Shown: piece after piece, positions 6,632 through 9,512 of the stretch
Position numbering within the stretch: the first letter of the stretch is position 1
Layout of the letters: every line of letters starts with the position of its first letter
Assembly: GCA_964401855.1 (NCBI GenBank)
Contig: CAYOAF010000173.1
Coordinates: 1-9,512 of the forward strand
Origin: CAJWBT01 sp964401855
Lineage (GTDB): Bacteria; Chloroflexota; Dehalococcoidia; Lucifugimonadales; UBA3495
Direction of reading: 5' to 3'
Length of the DNA: 9,512 bases
Program-made: the position numbers and the translations under genes
Notes under the pieces: model-generated
What the model saw: the letters and a program-made list of their open reading frames with translations, nothing else
What the model was told of the DNA's origin: nothing
The model's database searches: none

Positions 6632-6790
6632 CTACTCGATCCCCACGACCATCGAGCCGGGACCCACCAGGTTCTCCACGCCGGTATCGCGGAATCCCGC
6701 GTCGCGGAGCCACGATTGGCCGTCGGCGCCGGAATAGTTGACCCCGGCCGGCGATCCCGAGTTGTTGGCGCAGCAGGTCCGGTACGTCGT
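6632..6790 (-). pseudogene. C-terminal remnant of a SAM-dependent methyltransferase
   Basis: The minus strand reads an open frame of 52 codons from 6790, just after a stop at 6791-6793, to a TAG at 6632-6634. The last 30 or so residues include YSGADGQSWLRDAGF, then VENLVGPGSMVVGIE at the very end. A WL-x-AGF helix followed by a strand ending in a gp-s-mvvg motif is how many SAM-dependent (O-)methyltransferases finish. No N-terminal Rossmann part with a SAM-binding glycine motif is visible upstream, because the HAM1-like gene ends at 6851. This is therefore most likely a truncated leftover, possibly also frameshifted near 6745-6790, where a neighbouring frame (...NDVPDLLRQQLGIAGRG) looks somewhat protein-like. 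The family call rests on pattern memory only. Confidence 0.45.
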
Positions 6791-6850
6791 TCACCAGTCT
6801 TGTTTCGTCACCGGGAACAGGCAGGGAATGGCAGACAATCCGGGGCTCTT

Positions 6851-7504
6851 TCAGCCGCGGTCAGGGGCGCCCCAGCCCCGGAAAAAGCGCCGCACCAGCA
6901 CCCGGAGCCGCGCCCAGTGGTCGCGCAGCTCCTCCCGTTCCTCCAGAGAGAGCTGGTTGTAGGTCTTTCCGAGTTGGGGGAAATACCACAGGGAGAAGGC
7001 CCAGAACCCGGTGGCCTGGGCCGGGGCGCCAGGACTTTCCGCGATGACGCCGGTGGCGCCCCGCAGCTCCCACGAAGCCAACACCTCCCCCCGGTCGGCG
7101 ATGGCCACGGCCTCGATCCACGAGGCTTCCCGCTCGGCGCCCCGGTACGGCCGCATCAAGTCCAGCAGCCCGCGCAAACGCTGTCCGTCGTCCGCCGCCG
7201 AACCGGCAAACCAGTGGGTGCGGCGGCTGTCCCACCGGGTCCCCAGGGCCGGAAGCACCAGCCCGCCATCGGAAGCGATGGCCAGCGCCGAGGCGGCCCG
7301 GGACCAGTCGCGCGCCTTGGCCCGGGCGATAGCCTCGTGGGTATCGCCCGCTTCCCGCGGGGCCGCGCGCAGGCCCAGCCGGCCGGGCGTTACCGGGGAG
7401 AGGGGCAGGCCTTCCAGCAACCACTTCAGGGTGTGCTGTTTGGCCGGGTTGCCGGTGCTCAGCAGGATGGCCGTTAGACCCTGGGAGGCGGGTTGACTGG
7501 ACAT
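6851..7504 (-). CDS. Divergent HAM1/RdgB-like nucleoside triphosphate pyrophosphatase
   Basis: A 217-residue soluble protein resembling the HAM1/RdgB family, which hydrolyses non-canonical purine NTPs (ITP, dITP, XTP) to the monophosphate and pyrophosphate. The N-terminal substrate loop STGNPAKQ (16-23) matches the family T-x-N-x-x-K motif. EAGDTHEAIARAKA (51-64) matches the E-x-G-x-(S/T) and KA region but lacks the usual Asn of ENA. ASDGGL (77-82) matches the catalytic (D)DSGL loop with Asp79 in place of the key acid. GKTYNQLSLEER (179-190) fits the later gKT-x-x-(E/Q) motif. It lacks the canonical FGYDP (here GFWAFSLWYFP) and SHR (here DHW, His196), so specificity may differ. The ATG at 7504 has only a weak ribosome site. 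An IS element ends 43 bp upstream and may have displaced its native promoter. Confidence 0.72.
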   Translation of the reverse strand: MSSQPASQGLTAILLSTGNPAKQHTLKWLLEGLPLSPVTPGRLGLRAAPREAGDTHEAIARAKARDWSRAASALAIASDGGLVLPALGTRWDSRRTHWFAGSAADDGQRLRGLLDLMRPYRGAEREASWIEAVAIADRGEVLASWELRGATGVIAESPGAPAQATGFWAFSLWYFPQLGKTYNQLSLEEREELRDHWARLRVLVRRFFRGWGAPDRG

Positions 7505-7547
7505 GATGATCCGCTGGTCACTGTTTCCCTCAACAAACTGCTGCGCA

Positions 7548-7568
7548 CTAGGAGCCTGAGCAATTAGT
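7548..7568 (+). repeat. Terminal inverted repeat, transposase 3' side
   Basis: Begins CTAGGAGCCTGAG and is the perfect reverse complement of 9302-9322. It lies 8 bp beyond the transposase stop codon. Outside it the flanking bases no longer match, which defines the element edge. Confidence 0.9.
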
Positions 7569-7576
7569 TATGTAGG

Positions 7577-9190
7577 TCATGGGAGCCTCAAGCAGTTGTG
7601 GGTCAAATGGCCCAATGGGGAGGCCACGGATACCCATGGACGGACCGACCGGGAGAATCGTGCAACGAGGCCGATGAAGAAGAGGAAGGAGGGCGGGTGC
7701 AGCTTGGAAAGGGAACCGTTTACACCCTCGTCGCCGGCGGCCTGCTCATGGTTGGCATGGCGACGCCGTGTTTGCAGCAAGGCCACGATCTTCTTGACGT
7801 TGAGCGCGGCGCACACTAGATTCCATTCGCTGCCCACGTTCTGCTTGCCCCGATACAAGAATCGCCGGAATCCCATCGCTGCCTTGATCTGCCCAAACGG
7901 CGGCTCCGCGGTGCATTTGCGCCGTCGATAGAGTTCGCGATGGCCCGGTTCGCCCATAATCCACTGGAGTTCGCGTTTGGCCAGGTGGCTTTGGCCCACT
8001 CTGATGACCTTGCGTCCATCGGCGGTTTTGTAATGGCCGCAGGTGCAGGGCACCGGCCCCGGAGTCTTGTACGTCCTCATCCCGCTGGCGTGATGCTCGT
8101 GGGTACACTCGAAGGCGTGACCGTGGGGGCAGGCAAACCGGTCATGGTCTCGATCGTAGCTGAAGCGAGCCAGCTTGCCTCGCTCTGGGTCGTCCTTCCC
8201 CTCTCGAGTCGTGGCACACACAGGCGTCACGCCCCGCTTCCGGCAACTGTCCAGCGTGTTCTGGTTCCCGTAGCCCGCGTCAGTCACCAACGCACCAGGC
8301 ACCTGGCCGAGTTCCTGCTCTATACTCTCCAGCACCTGCTCGGCTGCGTGCGCATCGCTGACCGAATCCTCGATGTGGTTGGCCACGATGATCTGGCTGT
8401 CCATATCTACGGCCGCCTGGCCGTTGTAGACGTACCGGGTTCCGTCCCCGCGCTTGGTAAAGCACCGCGCGTCGTGGTCCGCAAAGGAGACCTGTTTCTT
8501 CGGGTCAATCGGCTCGCTGGGGTGTTCCCGCTTCTCTCGCGCTTCCAAGCCTGCCTTGGCCTCGGCGAGTTTCTTGAGCCGCTGTTGTCGCCGCGCCAAC
8601 TCCTCCCCCAGCCGGTACCCATCGGCCTCTGGACCGTATTCCCGGTTCTCCTGCTCGTCGGTTACTTCCGCCGTCTCCAGCAGTTGCTCGATCTCCGCCT
8701 TCAGCCGCTTCTCCTCCTCCAACATGCGGCCGTAGCTCATGGCTTTGTGCTTGGAGGTGTTCGCATCCACCTTGGTGCCGTCCAGCGCCACCGCACCCAG
8801 CCGGGCCAGCCCCAGCGCACGAGCCAACCTCACCGTCTGAACGAATACCTCTTTCATGTCCTCCCGGTGCCGCTGACGGAACTCGATGAAGGTCCGGAAC
8901 GCCGGGGTCTCCATGCCAGCCAGGTATTTGAAGGCCAGGTTCTCCTGGCACGCCCGCTGTAGTTTGCGAGAGCTGAAGATGCCCACACTGAACCCGTATA
9001 GGATCACCTTCAGCATGAGACGCGGGTGGTACGCAGGCTGGCCCAGGTTCCCGTAGTACGATTCCAGTGCAGTCAGGTCCAACTCCTCCACCAGGTCGTT
9101 GATCAGGTGGGCAGGATGGCCCTCGTCCACGAAATCATGCAAGCTCGGTGGTAGCAGGAATGGCTGGTCCTGTTCGTAGGAGCGGAACAT
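7577..9190 (-). CDS. IS1182-family DDE transposase
   Basis: A 537-residue transposase. The N-terminal DNA-binding part (about 1-115, DUF772-like) includes HPRLMLKVILYGFSVG (55-70) and AFRTFIEFRQRH (97-108). The DDE catalytic triad is visible as Asp137 in VALDGTKVDAN, Asp304 in LVTDAGYG and Glu429 in CTAEPPFGQIKAAMGFRRF, with the Y-x-x-R-K-C-T-A-E block typical of IS1182/IS5-group enzymes. A charged, probably coiled-coil insertion lies at about 155-225, and a Cys/His-rich stretch (354-387, C-P-H-G-H and C-T-C-G-H) may bind zinc. The ATG at 9190 is preceded by GGAGG five bases upstream. The frame is uninterrupted and the stop lies 8 bp inside the repeat, so the enzyme is probably functional. 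No promoter stands out in the 110 bp upstream. Confidence 0.93.
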   Translation of the reverse strand: MFRSYEQDQPFLLPPSLHDFVDEGHPAHLINDLVEELDLTALESYYGNLGQPAYHPRLMLKVILYGFSVGIFSSRKLQRACQENLAFKYLAGMETPAFRTFIEFRQRHREDMKEVFVQTVRLARALGLARLGAVALDGTKVDANTSKHKAMSYGRMLEEEKRLKAEIEQLLETAEVTDEQENREYGPEADGYRLGEELARRQQRLKKLAEAKAGLEAREKREHPSEPIDPKKQVSFADHDARCFTKRGDGTRYVYNGQAAVDMDSQIIVANHIEDSVSDAHAAEQVLESIEQELGQVPGALVTDAGYGNQNTLDSCRKRGVTPVCATTREGKDDPERGKLARFSYDRDHDRFACPHGHAFECTHEHHASGMRTYKTPGPVPCTCGHYKTADGRKVIRVGQSHLAKRELQWIMGEPGHRELYRRRKCTAEPPFGQIKAAMGFRRFLYRGKQNVGSEWNLVCAALNVKKIVALLQTRRRHANHEQAAGDEGVNGSLSKLHPPSFLFFIGLVARFSRSVRPWVSVASPLGHLTHNCLRLP

Positions 9191-9195
9191 TAAAG

Positions 9196-9200
9196 CCTCC
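9196..9200 (-). promoter_or_regulatory. Shine-Dalgarno of the transposase gene
   Basis: Read on the minus strand as GGAGG, five bases before the ATG at 9190; it fixes the start. Confidence 0.7.
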
Positions 9201-9301
9201 GGCCTATCGTATCTACCATAGCTTACGCCATTTCGCCGCGTAGACCCAGAGTCTTGCGGTGCAGGTACACCCGCGTTGGCGACCAGCCTACAAATACCCC
9301 G

Positions 9302-9322
9302 ACTAATTGCTCAGGCTCCTAG
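9302..9322 (-). repeat. Terminal inverted repeat, transposase 5' side
   Basis: Ends ...GGCTCCTAG and pairs without mismatch with 7548-7568. It lies about 111 bp upstream of the transposase start codon, leaving room for the promoter inside the element. Confidence 0.9.
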
Positions 9323-9411
9323 AGGCGGTATCAAAAGGCGCTGGGCAACGTGACCCCCGCGAATGTACTTGAAAAAGGGAAGGGGAGGTCATTCTCACCC
9401 GGAGGAAGGAA
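9323..9411 (+). other. Short non-coding flank right of the IS
   Basis: Host DNA between the insertion element and the possible gene at 9412. Joining it to 7547 across one CTAG would rebuild the pre-insertion site. No RNA gene or clear promoter is seen. Confidence 0.4.
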
Positions 9412-9512
9412 GTGCAGCGAGAGATTTTCCAACGACGCAGGCAGTACAATCAACAGGTCCGAGATGCCCTCAACAGAGCGGCTTCATCGCCCTCAGTCTT
9501 CGGCCACAAAGT
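9412..9512 (+). CDS. Possible start of an unknown gene, cut by the window edge
   Basis: A GTG at 9412 with GGAGG at 9401-9405 (six-base spacer) opens a frame that stays open to the window end, giving 33 residues: MQREIFQRRRQYNQQVRDAL, then NRAASSPSVFGHK. The start is Arg/Gln-rich and helix-like; I recognise no family. An ATG at 9363 in another frame is also open to the end but has no ribosome site and a less protein-like product. If real, the gene lies divergent from the HAM1-like gene across the IS element, so the IS entered a shared upstream region. Confidence 0.35.
   Translation, partial: MQREIFQRRRQYNQQVRDALNRAASSPSVFGHK

Larger units (their letters stand above)
7548..9322 (-). mobile_element. 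Complete IS1182-family insertion sequence
   Basis: A full-length transposase gene is enclosed by perfect inverted repeats at 7548-7568 and 9302-9322 (21 bp). The outermost four bases at each end are CTAG. Because CTAG is its own reverse complement, it can be read either as the repeat tip or as a 4-bp target duplication. In the latter case the element is 7552-9318 (1767 bp) with 17-bp repeats GAGCCTGAGCAATTAGT. Size and single-gene layout fit the IS1182 family. Intact ends and an uninterrupted transposase suggest recent, possibly still mobile, insertion. Confidence 0.88.

Noticed and set aside
6558..6794. 78-residue minus-strand frame starting at GTG 6794
   Set aside because: It runs into the MFS gene antisense and becomes Arg-rich; the neighbouring frame ending at 6632 matches a methyltransferase tail better.
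7940..8962. Plus-strand frame of 340 residues inside the transposase gene
   Set aside because: Antisense shadow of the transposase; the minus-strand frame carries the DDE triad and the ribosome site.
1..9512. CRISPR array, defence island, phage or toxin-antitoxin system
   Set aside because: No spaced direct repeats, nuclease, integrase or small toxin/antitoxin pair is visible; the only mobile element is the IS.

Overview
This is a high-GC bacterial window (roughly 60% G+C by eye) holding seven full-length genes. They are two PAP2-type membrane phosphatases in tandem, a class III CoA-transferase, two MFS transporters in tandem, a divergent HAM1/RdgB-like pyrophosphatase, and the transposase of a complete IS1182-family insertion sequence. 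There is also a decayed methyltransferase tail and the start of a possible gene at the right edge. The style (duplicated membrane genes, CaiB/BaiF-type CoA-transferase, MFS permeases of this kind, GTG/TTG starts) resembles uncultivated Chloroflexota such as the SAR202/Dehalococcoidia group. That placement is an inference from gene style; no marker gene is present to prove it.

Layout. Positions 1-339 hold no convincing gene. Positions 340-2164 (+) encode two PAP2_3-like integral membrane proteins only 10 bp apart, colinear without gaps over about 220 residues, so they arose by tandem duplication. A G+C-rich hairpin between 2165 and 2253 separates them from the convergent CoA-transferase gene (2254-3471, minus). 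A divergent intergenic region of about 310 bp leads to two tandem 429-residue MFS transporters (3783-5072 and 5324-6613, plus). These align without a gap (about 70% identical by hand count, repeat unit 1541 bp), and even their promoter, Shine-Dalgarno sequence and TTG start are copies of each other.

On the minus strand, 6632-6790 carries what looks like the C-terminal tail of a SAM-dependent methyltransferase, and 6851-7504 a HAM1/RdgB-like protein. An IS1182-type element (about 1.77 kb, 7548-9322) sits 43 bp upstream of the latter. Its terminal inverted repeats are perfect and bounded by CTAG on both sides. Beyond it, 9412-9512 could be the start of another plus-strand gene.

The genes do not form one clear pathway. 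The two duplicated membrane pairs are probably separate transcription units; the CoA-transferase between them could metabolise an acid imported by one of the MFS proteins, but that is only suggested by proximity. I see no CRISPR array, tRNA, rRNA or obvious defence system. The most notable features are the duplicated transporter cassette with its copied promoter, the divergence of the second PAP2 copy at family-typical residues, the non-canonical HAM1-like protein, and the clean IS boundaries.
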